Source: UBA2357 sp041916775
Lineage (GTDB): Bacteria > Pseudomonadota > Gammaproteobacteria > Burkholderiales > Rhodocyclaceae
Length of the DNA stretch: 64,000 bases
Reading direction: 5' to 3'
Assembly: GCA_041916775.1 (NCBI GenBank)
Contig: JAYRYZ010000027.1
Coordinates: forward strand, 1-64,000
Each line of letters starts with the position of its first letter. The stretch's first letter is position 1. The notes beneath the pieces are model-generated. The model did no database searches. It was not told the DNA's origin and saw only the letters and a list, made by a program, of their open reading frames with translations. A program made the translations under genes and the position numbers. Shown here piece by piece: positions 46,286-55,618 of this stretch.

Positions 46286-47861
46286 GCTCTCGGACTTCAA
46301 CGACCTGGCGCAGGTAGCCGGCCCGCAGGTGGTGAAGGCGGCGCTCGACCAGGTGCTGGCAGCAGCACCGGCGGAAGTGCCTACCCCGGCGGAATCCGCG
46401 CCGCGCTGGGACAACCCGCCCGACCCGGTCTTGCCGGGCATGATCAAGACGCCCGAGATCCCCACCGACATCCTGCCTACGTGGGTGGGCGCCATGTGCC
46501 AGGCGGTGGCGGCATCCACGCAGACGCCCCCGGCCCTGTCGGTGATGGTGGCGCTCGGCGTGCTGGGTGCCGTGCTGCAGCGGGAATTCGAGGTAGCACC
46601 CTTCGACGACGACTACCGGGAGCCCCTCTCGATCTGGACTGTCGTGGCCATGCTGAGCGGGTCGCGCAAGTCGGCCGTGTTCAAGGCGATGACCGAGGTC
46701 CTGGTGAAGTGGGAGCGGCTCGAATACGACCGGGGGCGCGCAGAGCGCGGGCGGGCGGCATCGGCGCGCAAGGTGGCCGAGAAGCGCATCGAGCGCCTGC
46801 TCATGGATGCAAGCAAGGCGAAGGATGACCACGAGCGCGAGCAGCTCCGCGCGGCAATCCAGCACGAGAAGGACACCATGCCTGCCGAGCTGCACGCGCC
46901 GCGCGTCTTCGTTGATGACATCACGGCCGAGCGGCTGCAGGCGCTGCTTGTGGAACAGGGTGAGCGTGTCGCGGTGCTCTCCGACGAGGCGGGCATCTTC
47001 CAGATTCTGGGCGGGCTGTATAGCGGTGGCGCGGCCAACCTCGACGTATTCCTCAAGGGCCATGCCGGCACGGCCATGAGAGTGGACCGCGCCGGACGGT
47101 CGGCGCACGTGGATAAGCCCGCCCTGTCCTTCGCGCTGGCAATCCAGAACGGCGTGCTCGGCGAGGTCGCCGCCTCGACCCGCTTCCGGGATACCGGTCT
47201 CCTCGCGCGGTTCCTGTACGCCATCCCCGAGAGCAACGTCGGCAAGCGCGATGTACGCCTGCGGCAAGCCGTGCCCGAGCGCATCCGTGACGACTACGAG
47301 GCCGGCATCTTCAAGCTGCTGGAGGGGCGGAAAGTCGTGCCTGAAGCGCCCCGTGTGCTGCCCATGACCCCGCCTGCCCTCGACCTGTGGGCGGACTTCG
47401 CGCAGGCGATCGAGGATCAGCAGGGCGAAGGCGGGCTCTACGAATCCATCAGCGACTGGACCAGCAAGCTACCCGGCGCGGTGGCGCGGGTGGCGGCGCT
47501 GATCGAGCTCGCCGAGATGGGGCGCCACGCGGAAGAGGTTAGCGAGCTGGCGGTGAGCAAGGCCGTGCAATTGGGCCTGCTGCTGATCCCCCACGCGCAG
47601 GCTGCCTTCGGTGTCGTGGGCCTGGACCAGGCGGACGCCGATGGCCTGGCGGTGGTCAAGTGGGCCAAGGGCAACGGCCTGGATCAGTTCAGCAAGCGCG
47701 ACTGCCAGAAGTCATTGAGCGGCCGCTTCCGAACGCAGGACCGCCTGAACGCTGCGCTGCAGCGGCTGCAGCAGAAAGACGTGGTGCGGCTCTACACCAG
47801 GCGCAACAAGGGCGCGGTCGCGACTGAGGTGGTCATCATGAATCCGAAGTTGTTGTCGTGA
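46278..47861 (+). CDS. DUF3987 (YfjI-like) replication protein
   Basis: The 527-residue protein is a full DUF3987 member with IPTDILPTWVGAMCQAVAAS near the start. The P-loop-like MLSGSRKSAVFKAM has Arg in place of the second Gly of a normal Walker A. AVLSDEAGIFQILGGLYSGG is Walker B-like. The C-terminal part is winged-helix-like (about 440-520). DUF3987 proteins accompany Toprim primases in satellites and are thought to be helicases. The iteron region begins within 80 bp of its stop. Confidence 0.82.
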   Translation: MGKLSDFNDLAQVAGPQVVKAALDQVLAAAPAEVPTPAESAPRWDNPPDPVLPGMIKTPEIPTDILPTWVGAMCQAVAASTQTPPALSVMVALGVLGAVLQREFEVAPFDDDYREPLSIWTVVAMLSGSRKSAVFKAMTEVLVKWERLEYDRGRAERGRAASARKVAEKRIERLLMDASKAKDDHEREQLRAAIQHEKDTMPAELHAPRVFVDDITAERLQALLVEQGERVAVLSDEAGIFQILGGLYSGGAANLDVFLKGHAGTAMRVDRAGRSAHVDKPALSFALAIQNGVLGEVAASTRFRDTGLLARFLYAIPESNVGKRDVRLRQAVPERIRDDYEAGIFKLLEGRKVVPEAPRVLPMTPPALDLWADFAQAIEDQQGEGGLYESISDWTSKLPGAVARVAALIELAEMGRHAEEVSELAVSKAVQLGLLLIPHAQAAFGVVGLDQADADGLAVVKWAKGNGLDQFSKRDCQKSLSGRFRTQDRLNAALQRLQQKDVVRLYTRRNKGAVATEVVIMNPKLLS

Positions 47862-48308
47862 TTTTGCGTTTGCCGCCAGAAGCAAAAATAGACTTTTTTC
47901 TTTCTTATTAAATACATAGCCAATGCACACCACCCCCCACGACAAACACGACAAACACGACAGACCGGGTAAAACCCTGTGTTCGTGCGGGGTCTGGTTG
48001 TGGGGCGCAATCACCCCCCCCAACGACAAACACGACAAACCCAAGCTATCGATGAACGTTTGTCGTGTTTGTCGTGTTTGTCGTGGCCCTCTCATGCAAG
48101 CAGAGATCCGCGCCAATGCTGGGCTTCACGAGCGTCTGTCGTGTTTGTCGTGTTTGTCGTTGGGGGGGTGGCGTATCCGTCTGTGTGGCCGACACGTTGT
48201 TGCGGATGGCAGTCGCTCATCGTCGCGGGTCCTCCTGGAGGGTCGCCGCACGGGGGCGCAGAGGCGCGATTTCCCGCTGTTCAGAACATGCCCTAAGGGG
48301 GTTATCCG
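47862..48308. other. 447-bp non-coding region with iterons and AT-rich tract
   Basis: This is the largest gene-free gap inside the element. It contains an AT-rich stretch (about 47878-47925), GACAAACAC iterons (47939-48160), C and G homopolymer runs next to the iterons, and a GGGTAAAACCC mini-hairpin (about 47967-47977). The last 140 bp before terS show an AAGGGGG ribosome site but no clear promoter. Confidence 0.7.
47938..48160. repeat. iteron-like array, candidate replication origin
   Basis: The 9-mer GACAAACAC (or variant) occurs in four short blocks: 47941-47964 and 48025-48042 on the plus strand, and 48057-48082 and 48134-48158 inverted. Block four is nearly the reverse complement of block one, including flanking C or G runs. 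Next to it lies an AT-rich tract, as in plasmid and P4 origins. It directly follows the primase and DUF3987 genes. Confidence 0.7.
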
Positions 48309-48842
48309 ATGATGTTGAATGAGCAGGTCAGTCAGTACAGGTTCGGCGAGATGGTTGGAATCTCTCAGCCCGCCGTGTCCGACCTGGTGTCGCGTGGCGT
48401 ACTACAGGAGGGCGGCACCGCGGGCGAGTGGTTGCTCGCCTACTGCGGGCGGCTGCGCGAGGTTGCAGCGGGTCGCGGTTCGATGGGGGGTGAGCTCGAC
48501 CTGGTGCAGGAACGCGCGGCCCTTGCACGGGCGCAGCGGGTCGGGCAGGACATCAAGAACGAAGTCGCTGCCGGCACCTATGCCCCGATCGACCTCCTCG
48601 CCAGGGTGCTCGGCGCTGCCAGCGCCGCAGTGGTCGAGCGCCTGGAGGGGTTGCCCGGGCGGCTCCAGAAGGCGCTGCCGGATCTGCCGCAGGAAGCCCA
48701 TGAGGTGATCGCGACCGTGGTCGCGGCTGCGCGCAACGAGTGGGCGCGCGCCACCGTCGCGGCTGCACTGCGTGCCGATCCGGTGATGCTCGACGCGGCG
48801 GCCGACGAGCTCGAGCAGAACGTTGTCGAGGCCAGCGAATGA
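48309..48842 (+). CDS. terS: terminase small subunit (Nu1-like)
   Basis: The 177-residue protein starts with a helix-turn-helix (YRFGEMVGISQPAVSDLVSRGVL) of the Nu1/DNA-packaging type, then a helical assembly region. It overlaps terL by 4 bp. TerS selects DNA for packaging, so its presence implies that the element recognises its own genome. Confidence 0.8.
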   Translation: MMLNEQVSQYRFGEMVGISQPAVSDLVSRGVLQEGGTAGEWLLAYCGRLREVAAGRGSMGGELDLVQERAALARAQRVGQDIKNEVAAGTYAPIDLLARVLGAASAAVVERLEGLPGRLQKALPDLPQEAHEVIATVVAAARNEWARATVAAALRADPVMLDAAADELEQNVVEASE

Positions 48843-50863
48843 CCGCAGCGCTCTACCGCCCGGATGTGACCGCCCGTGCCGTACTCGGCGCGGTCCGCAC
48901 CGGCATGGAGTCCATGCAGGCGATGCCGCATCAGCGCCTGTCGGACTGGTCGGCCGATCACTTCTACCTGTCGGCCGAGAGCTCGCACGAGCAAGGCCGC
49001 TGGAGCGCCTACCCGTTCCAGCTCGCGCTCATGGACTGGGCGTCCGATCGCCGGATCGTCGAGCTCTCGGTGAAGAAGGCCAAGCGCATCGGCTACACCA
49101 AGATCCTGCTCGCCCTGATGGCGTACTGCGCGATTCACAGCCGGCTCAAGCTCGCGATGTGGCAACCCACCGACGACGACCGCGACTCGTTCGTGAAGTC
49201 CGAGGTCGAACCCATCCTGCGCGACATTCCGGCGTTCGCCCGTGTGCGCATGCGCACCGGCGGCGAGGACACGATCAAGCTCAAGCAGTTCATCGGCAGC
49301 GTCTGGCACCTCCTCGGCGGCAAGGCCGCGCGCGCCTATCGCCGGATCACCGTGGCGGTGGCCGTGCTCGACGAGCTCGACGCCTTCGACCAGCAAGTCG
49401 AGAAGTCCGCCGACCCGGTCACCCTGGCGCGCGGCCGTCTCGAAGGCGCCCCCTTCCCCAAGCTCGTGGCCGGCTCCACCCCGCGGGTGAAAGGCCTTTC
49501 GCACATCGAGCACCGCCACAGCCAGGCCGGCGCGCAGATGGTGTTTAACATCGCCTGCCCGCACTGCGAAGTCGAACACCCGCTGCTCTGGGGCGGGAAG
49601 AACGTCGCCCACGGCTTCAAGTGGGACCGCGCCGCCCCGGACAACGTCTGGCACGTCTGCCCGCACTGCCGCGAACCGATCCGGCAGGCCGACTACCTGC
49701 GCCAGTGGCACACCGGCGTGTGGATCGACACCCACGGCCGCTACCGCTACGGCATGGACCGCATCTGGCGTGACGAAACCGGCCAGCCCTGCCAACCGCC
49801 GGCCCATGTCGGCGCCCACGTCTGGACGGCCTACAGCCCGCAGCGCGCATGGCCCGACATCGTGCGCGAGTTCCTCGAAGCCCACGCCAAACTCAAGGCG
49901 GGCGACGAAGGGCCGATGCAGGGCTTCGTCAATGAAACCCTCGGCGAGGTTTGGGAGCATGCCGGCGACCGTGCCGAGACGCACGAGCTCATGGAACGCG
50001 CGGAGCCCTTCCCGCTGCGGACGATTCCGGCCGGCGTGCTGAAGCTCGTGGCCGGCGTCGACGTGCAGGACAACCGCTTCGAGCTCGTGGTGTGGGGCGT
50101 GGGCAGGGGAGAGGAAACCTGGACGATCGACTATGTGGTGCTCGATGCCAACCCGGCCGATGAGCGCGACTGGGAGAAGCTCGACGCCTACCTGCAAAGC
50201 CGCTACCCGCTCTCCAACGCGCCGGGCAACACCATGGGCATCGATGCGGCCGCAATCGACACCGGCGGCCACTTCACCCACCAGGTCTATAACTTCGTGC
50301 GCCACCGCGAGCGGCGCCGCATCTACGCCGTGCGCGGCGACAACGCCTACGGCGGCCCGGTCAAGGGCAAGAGCAGCCGGCAGGACGTGAACTGGCGGGG
50401 CGCGGTGCTCAAGCACGGCGTCAAGCTCTGGCACGTCGGCACCGACACCGCCAAGGACCTGATCTACGCCCGCGCCCGCATCAAGGAACCCGGCCCGGGC
50501 TGCATGCACTTCAGCAAGGATTTGCCCGTCGAGTTCTACGAGCAGCTCACGGCCGAAGTCCGCGTGCTCCAGAAGGTTGCGGGCGGCGCGCAATACCGCT
50601 GGGTCAAGCGCCGGCCGCGTAACGAGGTGCTCGACTGCACGGTGTACGCGCTCTTCTGCATGCACGCGCTCGACCTGCACAAGTTCACCGACAGCATGTG
50701 GTCGAAGTTGGAAGAGGCGATCCGGCCGGCGAACGGCGATCTCTTCGCGGTGCCACCTGCAGCCACTCCACCCGAACCCGAAAGCGAAAAGGCTGCCACC
50801 GCTGATGCCCCAGCGCAGTCGATCAGAAAGCGCCGCCAAGGCGGCTGGGTGAATCGCTGGTAA
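48839..50863 (+). CDS. terL: terminase large subunit (lambda gpA family)
   Basis: The 674-residue protein has the gpA-type ATPase domain. The Walker A-like segment is VKKAKRIGYTKILLALMAYC, Walker B-like AVLDELDAFDQQ follows, and a Zn-finger-like pair is present (ACPHCEVEHPL, VCPHCREPI). The nuclease domain includes VAGVDVQDNRFELVVWG with its metal-binding Asp. Length and motifs are complete, so packaging activity is likely. A Pro/Glu/Ala-rich tail ends in basic RKRRQGGWVNRW. Confidence 0.92.
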   Translation: MTAALYRPDVTARAVLGAVRTGMESMQAMPHQRLSDWSADHFYLSAESSHEQGRWSAYPFQLALMDWASDRRIVELSVKKAKRIGYTKILLALMAYCAIHSRLKLAMWQPTDDDRDSFVKSEVEPILRDIPAFARVRMRTGGEDTIKLKQFIGSVWHLLGGKAARAYRRITVAVAVLDELDAFDQQVEKSADPVTLARGRLEGAPFPKLVAGSTPRVKGLSHIEHRHSQAGAQMVFNIACPHCEVEHPLLWGGKNVAHGFKWDRAAPDNVWHVCPHCREPIRQADYLRQWHTGVWIDTHGRYRYGMDRIWRDETGQPCQPPAHVGAHVWTAYSPQRAWPDIVREFLEAHAKLKAGDEGPMQGFVNETLGEVWEHAGDRAETHELMERAEPFPLRTIPAGVLKLVAGVDVQDNRFELVVWGVGRGEETWTIDYVVLDANPADERDWEKLDAYLQSRYPLSNAPGNTMGIDAAAIDTGGHFTHQVYNFVRHRERRRIYAVRGDNAYGGPVKGKSSRQDVNWRGAVLKHGVKLWHVGTDTAKDLIYARARIKEPGPGCMHFSKDLPVEFYEQLTAEVRVLQKVAGGAQYRWVKRRPRNEVLDCTVYALFCMHALDLHKFTDSMWSKLEEAIRPANGDLFAVPPAATPPEPESEKAATADAPAQSIRKRRQGGWVNRW

Positions 50864-50892
50864 AGACGCCACACAAATGGAGCTTGCGCACC

Positions 50893-51309
50893 ATGAATGA
50901 CAACGTCGCGCTTCTGCAGCGCATCTTCGAGTCTGGCACCGTAGATACTGAAAGCCAGGACAAGCTCTTCGAGTGCTTCGCCCGCTGGATGTACTCGGGC
51001 GGCGACCTCACCTTCTTCGAGGCGTTCCAGATCGGTCAAACTGACCTTGAATGCCGGCGTACCCTGCGCGATCGCTGGCTATGCGAGGCGGCCGAGCAGC
51101 TGCCGGGCACGCCCTGGCAGAAAGCAAAGAGCCTTCGCGACTTGGCGCAGCACTTCGAGCGCCGGCAGTGGCTAGCCTGGAAGGCATCCGCACACCCCCC
51201 TGCGCATGCCGGGCCGGTGATGCGAGGAGTGTTCTACGCGCTCAAGACCGGCTTGATGCTGCCCGGCAGCATCCAGGGGTATGAGAAAGTGCTAACCCGA
51301 ACCGGATAA
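50893..51309 (+). CDS. hypothetical protein between terL and capsid
   Basis: The 138-residue protein has LLQRIFESGTVDTESQDKLFECFARWMYSG at its start and AKSLRDLAQHFERRQWLAW in the middle. No known motif is seen, and it is too small to be a portal. It occupies the place where portal and protease genes lie in tailed phages. Its role is unknown. Confidence 0.6.
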   Translation: MNDNVALLQRIFESGTVDTESQDKLFECFARWMYSGGDLTFFEAFQIGQTDLECRRTLRDRWLCEAAEQLPGTPWQKAKSLRDLAQHFERRQWLAWKASAHPPAHAGPVMRGVFYALKTGLMLPGSIQGYEKVLTRTG

Positions 51310-51363
51310 ATAGTTAGCAGTGTGGGGCATAGCATCACGTTGAACCTCAACGGAGCTTTTGCC

Positions 51364-52512
51364 ATGTCCCTACCCGTCAGCACCCACCAAAAGGCCGCGA
51401 TCGAAAACCACGTGAAATCCGGCCGCAGTTTCGGCGCCATTGCGCGCGAGCTAGGCATGTACTCAGTATCGCGCGCGCTGGAGGACATGCTCGATAGCCG
51501 CCGCTCTCCAGAGTCGCTCGGGGTATTTGAAACATCCGCAGCCCTGACCGAGAAGTACGGAACTGCCGCACGTGGCCTGCTGATTCCACTGAATATGCTG
51601 GCCTCGCGCGATCTCTCGACCAGCACCCTGGCCCACGGTGGCTACCTGGTTCAGGACACACATTCTGCCGAGATTGCCGAAGCCGTCCGCCCGGTGTCCG
51701 TGGCCATGTCACTTGGCGCCACCGTCGTCGAAGGCGTCGGCGGCGGAAAGCTCTATCTCCCCAGCATGGACACTGACATCTCGGTGACTTGGGCAGGCGA
51801 AGGCGTTCCGGCGACCCCCGCATCTCCGACATTCGGATTGCCAGTCGCAGTATCGCGCACCCTCGTTGCCGAGGTCACGGTAAGCCGCCAACTCATGCGT
51901 AGTGGGGCAAACGGTGGCTTCGAACTTCAACTGCGCAGGGCGCTTCTCGGCGCCACGATGGCCGAGCTCGACCGTGTCATCCTCGCCGGTAGTGGCAGCG
52001 GTGAAGAGCCGCTCGGCCTTCTGAATCATCCTGATGTGAGTATCCATTCCGCAGGTCCCGATGGTGATCCGGTTCTCGAGATTGACCCGGCCGGCGGTGC
52101 CCCGACATGGCGCTTGCTCACGGACATGGAAGAGGCCGTTGGATCTGCGAGCGGCGACAAGGAAGGCCTCGCGTTCGTCTCTAACTCGGCGGTGCGCCGC
52201 ACACTGCGGAACACCACACTCGGCGCAGGCTTGGACTTCATCATGCCGGGACAGGATCTGCTGGGCTATTCCGCCCGGTTCACTGAGAGTCTTCCAAGCA
52301 ACCTTACCAAGGGTGCCGACACAAACCTCTCGCCGATCATCGCCGGGAATTTCTCCGAAGTCCTGGTCGCCTTCTTCGGGGCGCCTGCGGTCGATGTATT
52401 GATCAACCCCTACCAGCCAGGCGCGGTGAAGATCACGGCCTTCCTGGATGTAGGCATCGTGATCCGCCGGCCGACCTCGTTCGCGGTCTGCAAGGATCTG
52501 GTCACGCTGTGA
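51364..52512 (+). CDS. HK97-fold major capsid protein
   Basis: The 382-residue protein has the HK97-type capsid core (about 75-382): LIPLNMLASRDLSTST, GGYLVQDTHSAEIAEAVRP, VSRQLMRSG, ALLGATMAELDRVILAGSGSG and INPYQPGAVKITAFLDVGI. An N-terminal helical segment (about 1-60, SFGAIARELGMYSVSRALEDML) could act as an internal scaffold. No maturation protease gene accompanies it. The ATG at 51364 follows ACGGAGC. Confidence 0.85.
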   Translation: MSLPVSTHQKAAIENHVKSGRSFGAIARELGMYSVSRALEDMLDSRRSPESLGVFETSAALTEKYGTAARGLLIPLNMLASRDLSTSTLAHGGYLVQDTHSAEIAEAVRPVSVAMSLGATVVEGVGGGKLYLPSMDTDISVTWAGEGVPATPASPTFGLPVAVSRTLVAEVTVSRQLMRSGANGGFELQLRRALLGATMAELDRVILAGSGSGEEPLGLLNHPDVSIHSAGPDGDPVLEIDPAGGAPTWRLLTDMEEAVGSASGDKEGLAFVSNSAVRRTLRNTTLGAGLDFIMPGQDLLGYSARFTESLPSNLTKGADTNLSPIIAGNFSEVLVAFFGAPAVDVLINPYQPGAVKITAFLDVGIVIRRPTSFAVCKDLVTL

Positions 52513-52540
52513 CCAGCCGACGGTCGGGAGTCCACAGAAC

Positions 52541-52759
52541 ATGAGCCCTTCAGCCGCTGATTTCGCTGGGAAGCGTGCAGAGATCGAGCGCCGCTACGAC
52601 GCGGCCGCCCAGCGCTTCCTGGGCGAAGTCGCGCTGCTCGTCGGCGACGAACGCACCATGACCCCTGGGCCGCTGTCGCTGATGCTGACCCTGCGGCACT
52701 TCCGTAACGCAATCATCACCGCCGCGGTCGACGCGGCAGAGGAAGGCGCCAATGGCTGA
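52541..52759 (+). CDS. small hypothetical protein
   Basis: The 72-residue helical protein is acidic at both ends and its stop overlaps the tape-measure start by 8 bp. Its position fits a head-tail joining or tail chaperone gene, but sequence gives no proof. Confidence 0.6.
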   Translation: MSPSAADFAGKRAEIERRYDAAAQRFLGEVALLVGDERTMTPGPLSLMLTLRHFRNAIITAAVDAAEEGANG

Positions 52760-55580
52760 CGCACAGCGCGTGATCGAACTCGTTTTTCAAGGTGTCGATC
52801 GGACCGGCGCGGCTACACAAGCCGCGCTCGACAACCTCGGGAGGTTCTCTGGAAATATCGAGTCTGCCACCCAGCCGATCGCCAATTTCACGGCAGGCGC
52901 GCTCAAAATCGAGGGGGCTCTTCTCGCCGCTGGGGCGTCGGTGGTGGCGTTCGGGGTCAAGGTCGCGGGCGACTTCGACGCCTCGTTCCGGCAGCTCTCG
53001 ACCATCATCGATGCACCGGCCGAGAATCTGGCCGCGTTCCGCCAAGCGATCCTGGACTATGCGTCGAACAGCACGCAGCCGCTCGAAAACATCGTGGGTG
53101 CGCTGTCGGCGGCGATCGGCTCGGGGGTTGAGTACTCGCAATCGCTTGAGCTTCTGACGACAGCGGAAAAGCTTTCGGTCGCGACCCGCTCAGACCTGGA
53201 CGACACCACGAAGGTGCTCGTCTCGACGCTGTCCGCCTATGGCATGGAGATCAGCCAGGCGCGGGACGTGTCCGACACGTTCTTCAAGATCATCGATCTC
53301 GGCGACATCAGCATGCAGGACCTGTCGGCCGGGTTCTCGAAGATCGCGCCTATCGCAAAAGCCTCGGGCGTGTCGCTGAACGAGGTCGGTGCAGCGATCG
53401 CCACCCTGACCGCCTCCGGCATCGCGCCGTCAGAGTCCATCGAATACCTGCGCGGGGCGATCAGCAACATCATCAGCCCCAGCGGGCAGGCGAAAGAGCT
53501 GGCCGAGAAGCTCGGCATCCAGTTCAACGCCACCGGTCTGCAGGCGAATGGCCTGGCGGGACTGCTGCAACAGGTCGCCGAGAAGACCGGCGGCAGCGCC
53601 GAAATGATGAAGATCCTCTTCGGCGACATCGGCGGATTCACCGCGGCGGTTACGCTGGCAGGACCTCAGGCCGGCAAGTTCGCGGAGTCGCTGCGCGAGA
53701 TCGAGAGCGCATCCGGCGCCACGGATGCAGCGTTCGCCAAGATCACCGGCAGCATCGAGAACGCGGCGACGAAGATCAACAGCGCGCTGAAGGTGCTGTT
53801 GGTCAATATCGGTGATCCGCTCCTCGATGAGTTCGGCGGGGTGGCAGAGGCGATCGCCGCGGTGTTCAATGCTATCGGCGCAAAGGTCAAGGAGGACGGC
53901 CTGGGCGGTCTGATGGGCGTGATCGAAGATCTTTTCGGTGACGTGCAGGCCGCGCTTGAGCGCGTGGCGCGAAATCTGCCGCAGGCGCTGGACGGAGCCG
54001 ACTTCTCCGGCTTCAAGGAAGGCATCAAGGCAGTCGCCGAGGCGGTTAAGGGGCTGTTCGGCAACATCGATATCACCAGCGCGAGCGGCCTCAAGACTGC
54101 TATCGAGACGCTCGGCGCTGCGTTCCTGGGCCTGTCGAAGTACTCGGCGGGAGTGATCGAGTCGTTTGGCCCTCTGTTCAATCTGTTGGTGCAGGTCGGA
54201 CAAGGTGCTGCCCAGACCAACACCGGCTTTCTGCAGTTCGCCGGCACGCTGAGCGGGCTGGCGACACAGTTGAACCTGGCGTCCGGCCTTCTGAACGGTC
54301 TCCTCGCGGTCCTCATCGCGAAGGAAGGCGCCGGCTTGGTGGGTGCGCTTAGGGCGGCTGTGCCCGCGGCTGACGGGCTCGCCAAGTCGCTCGGTCAAGC
54401 AGGGCTTGTTGGAGCGGTTGGAGCGGCCAGTTACGCGGTCGGAACAGCATTTAACGGTGTGATCAACGATTTCGTCAGCTCGCTGTCGGGCTCCGAGCAG
54501 ACGCTCGGCACCTGGATCTATGAGCTCGTGAACGGAGCCGAAGAAGCCGAGAAGTTCGGGTTTGCCGTCAAAGGCGCGTCCGAGAACCTAGATTCGTTCG
54601 AAAGCGGAGTCAGCCAGATCGCGCGCGGCCTCGACGGCGTCGAAGGTGCCGTAAAAAAGGTCACGAACGGACCTTTCGTGGATTACCTCGACGCGATGGG
54701 TAACATCGTCCTGACCACTGCAGCCAGTGGCGAAAGCCTGGACGCCTGGAACAAGAGACTTCTTGAAAGTGATGGCGTCATAGAGAAGTCCGGCGCAGGC
54801 CTGGATAAGTTCGGCGAAAGAATCAAGCAGTCGAAGCTGATCGTCGACAAGGCAACTGGTGCAGTCATCGGGTATCAGGGTTCATTCGAAGGGCTGACGG
54901 AAGCCGAAAAGGAGGCGGCCGGCGGAGCTGCGCAGATGCTGGACACCACCAGCAAAATCATTCCCGTGTACGACAAGGTCACTGGAAAGATCACCGGTTA
55001 CAAGCAGAACCTCGCTTATGTGGAAACCGGCTCCAAGGGTGTCGCGAAGGAGTCGAAGAACGCCAGCAACTCCATCAGCAAGCTCGGCGAGGACTCATCC
55101 AAGGCCGCGAACGCGGTGAAGTCCCTCAACGAGCGCTTCCAGGAGATGCAACACGCCGAGCGACTGAAGGCGATCGAGAGCCAAACCGCGATCACCACGG
55201 CGCAGATCAATGCAGACGCGCAGACGATGACGGCCGCGTTTGAGTCGGTCGCTACCAGCCTGGTGAGTGTCAACAACCTGATCGGCGACCTCTACGGCAA
55301 ATCAGACGGGACCGATCCATTCGGATTCCTGAAGGGGCAGTTGTTGAGCGAGGCCAACAACCGCGCCAACGAACTGAACAAAGCGCAGGTTGAGCTTCTC
55401 AAGGCGCAGATGGAGAACCTGGAAGCCCGGACCGAGGCCATGAAACGCGGCGATGCGATGATCACCATCGACGGCGCCGGCCTCGCCCCGCACCTGGAAG
55501 CTTTCATGTTCGAAGTGCTCAAGGCACTCCAGGTGAAGGTAAACCAGGACGGCTATGAAATGCTGCTCGGCACGAGTTAA
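52752..55580 (+). CDS. phage tail tape-measure protein (TP901 family)
   Basis: The 942-residue protein has the TP901/PhageMin_Tail domain (about 65-370): FDASFRQLSTIIDAPAENLA, TLSAYGMEISQARDVSDTFF and IAPIAKASGVSLNEVGAAIA. Hydrophobic helical stretches follow (LASGLLNGLLAVLIAKEG) and then coiled-coil repeats near the C-terminus (about 790-900). Tape measures fix tail length at about 0.15 nm per residue, so this one would suit a tail near 140 nm. No other tail gene is present. It is the last gene of the element. Confidence 0.9.
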   Translation: MADAQRVIELVFQGVDRTGAATQAALDNLGRFSGNIESATQPIANFTAGALKIEGALLAAGASVVAFGVKVAGDFDASFRQLSTIIDAPAENLAAFRQAILDYASNSTQPLENIVGALSAAIGSGVEYSQSLELLTTAEKLSVATRSDLDDTTKVLVSTLSAYGMEISQARDVSDTFFKIIDLGDISMQDLSAGFSKIAPIAKASGVSLNEVGAAIATLTASGIAPSESIEYLRGAISNIISPSGQAKELAEKLGIQFNATGLQANGLAGLLQQVAEKTGGSAEMMKILFGDIGGFTAAVTLAGPQAGKFAESLREIESASGATDAAFAKITGSIENAATKINSALKVLLVNIGDPLLDEFGGVAEAIAAVFNAIGAKVKEDGLGGLMGVIEDLFGDVQAALERVARNLPQALDGADFSGFKEGIKAVAEAVKGLFGNIDITSASGLKTAIETLGAAFLGLSKYSAGVIESFGPLFNLLVQVGQGAAQTNTGFLQFAGTLSGLATQLNLASGLLNGLLAVLIAKEGAGLVGALRAAVPAADGLAKSLGQAGLVGAVGAASYAVGTAFNGVINDFVSSLSGSEQTLGTWIYELVNGAEEAEKFGFAVKGASENLDSFESGVSQIARGLDGVEGAVKKVTNGPFVDYLDAMGNIVLTTAASGESLDAWNKRLLESDGVIEKSGAGLDKFGERIKQSKLIVDKATGAVIGYQGSFEGLTEAEKEAAGGAAQMLDTTSKIIPVYDKVTGKITGYKQNLAYVETGSKGVAKESKNASNSISKLGEDSSKAANAVKSLNERFQEMQHAERLKAIESQTAITTAQINADAQTMTAAFESVATSLVSVNNLIGDLYGKSDGTDPFGFLKGQLLSEANNRANELNKAQVELLKAQMENLEARTEAMKRGDAMITIDGAGLAPHLEAFMFEVLKALQVKVNQDGYEMLLGTS

Positions 55581-55586
55581 GGGTGT

Positions 55587-55618
55587 GGTCTGGCGAGAGA
55601 GCGTCCCATAGCCAGACC
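55587..55618 (+). terminator. hairpin after the tape-measure gene
   Basis: GGTCTGGC (55587-55594) pairs with GCCAGACC (55611-55618) over a 16-nt loop, 7 bp after the stop. No T run follows, so it is a weak or Rho-assisted terminator candidate. Confidence 0.4.

Noticed and set aside
47938..48160. Possible CRISPR array
   Set aside because: Units are 9 bp, contiguous within blocks and present in both orientations; there are no spacers of uniform length and no cas genes.
48578..50872. 764-codon minus-strand ORF opposite terL
   Set aside because: Shadow of terL, which has intact ATPase and nuclease motifs and is coupled to terS.
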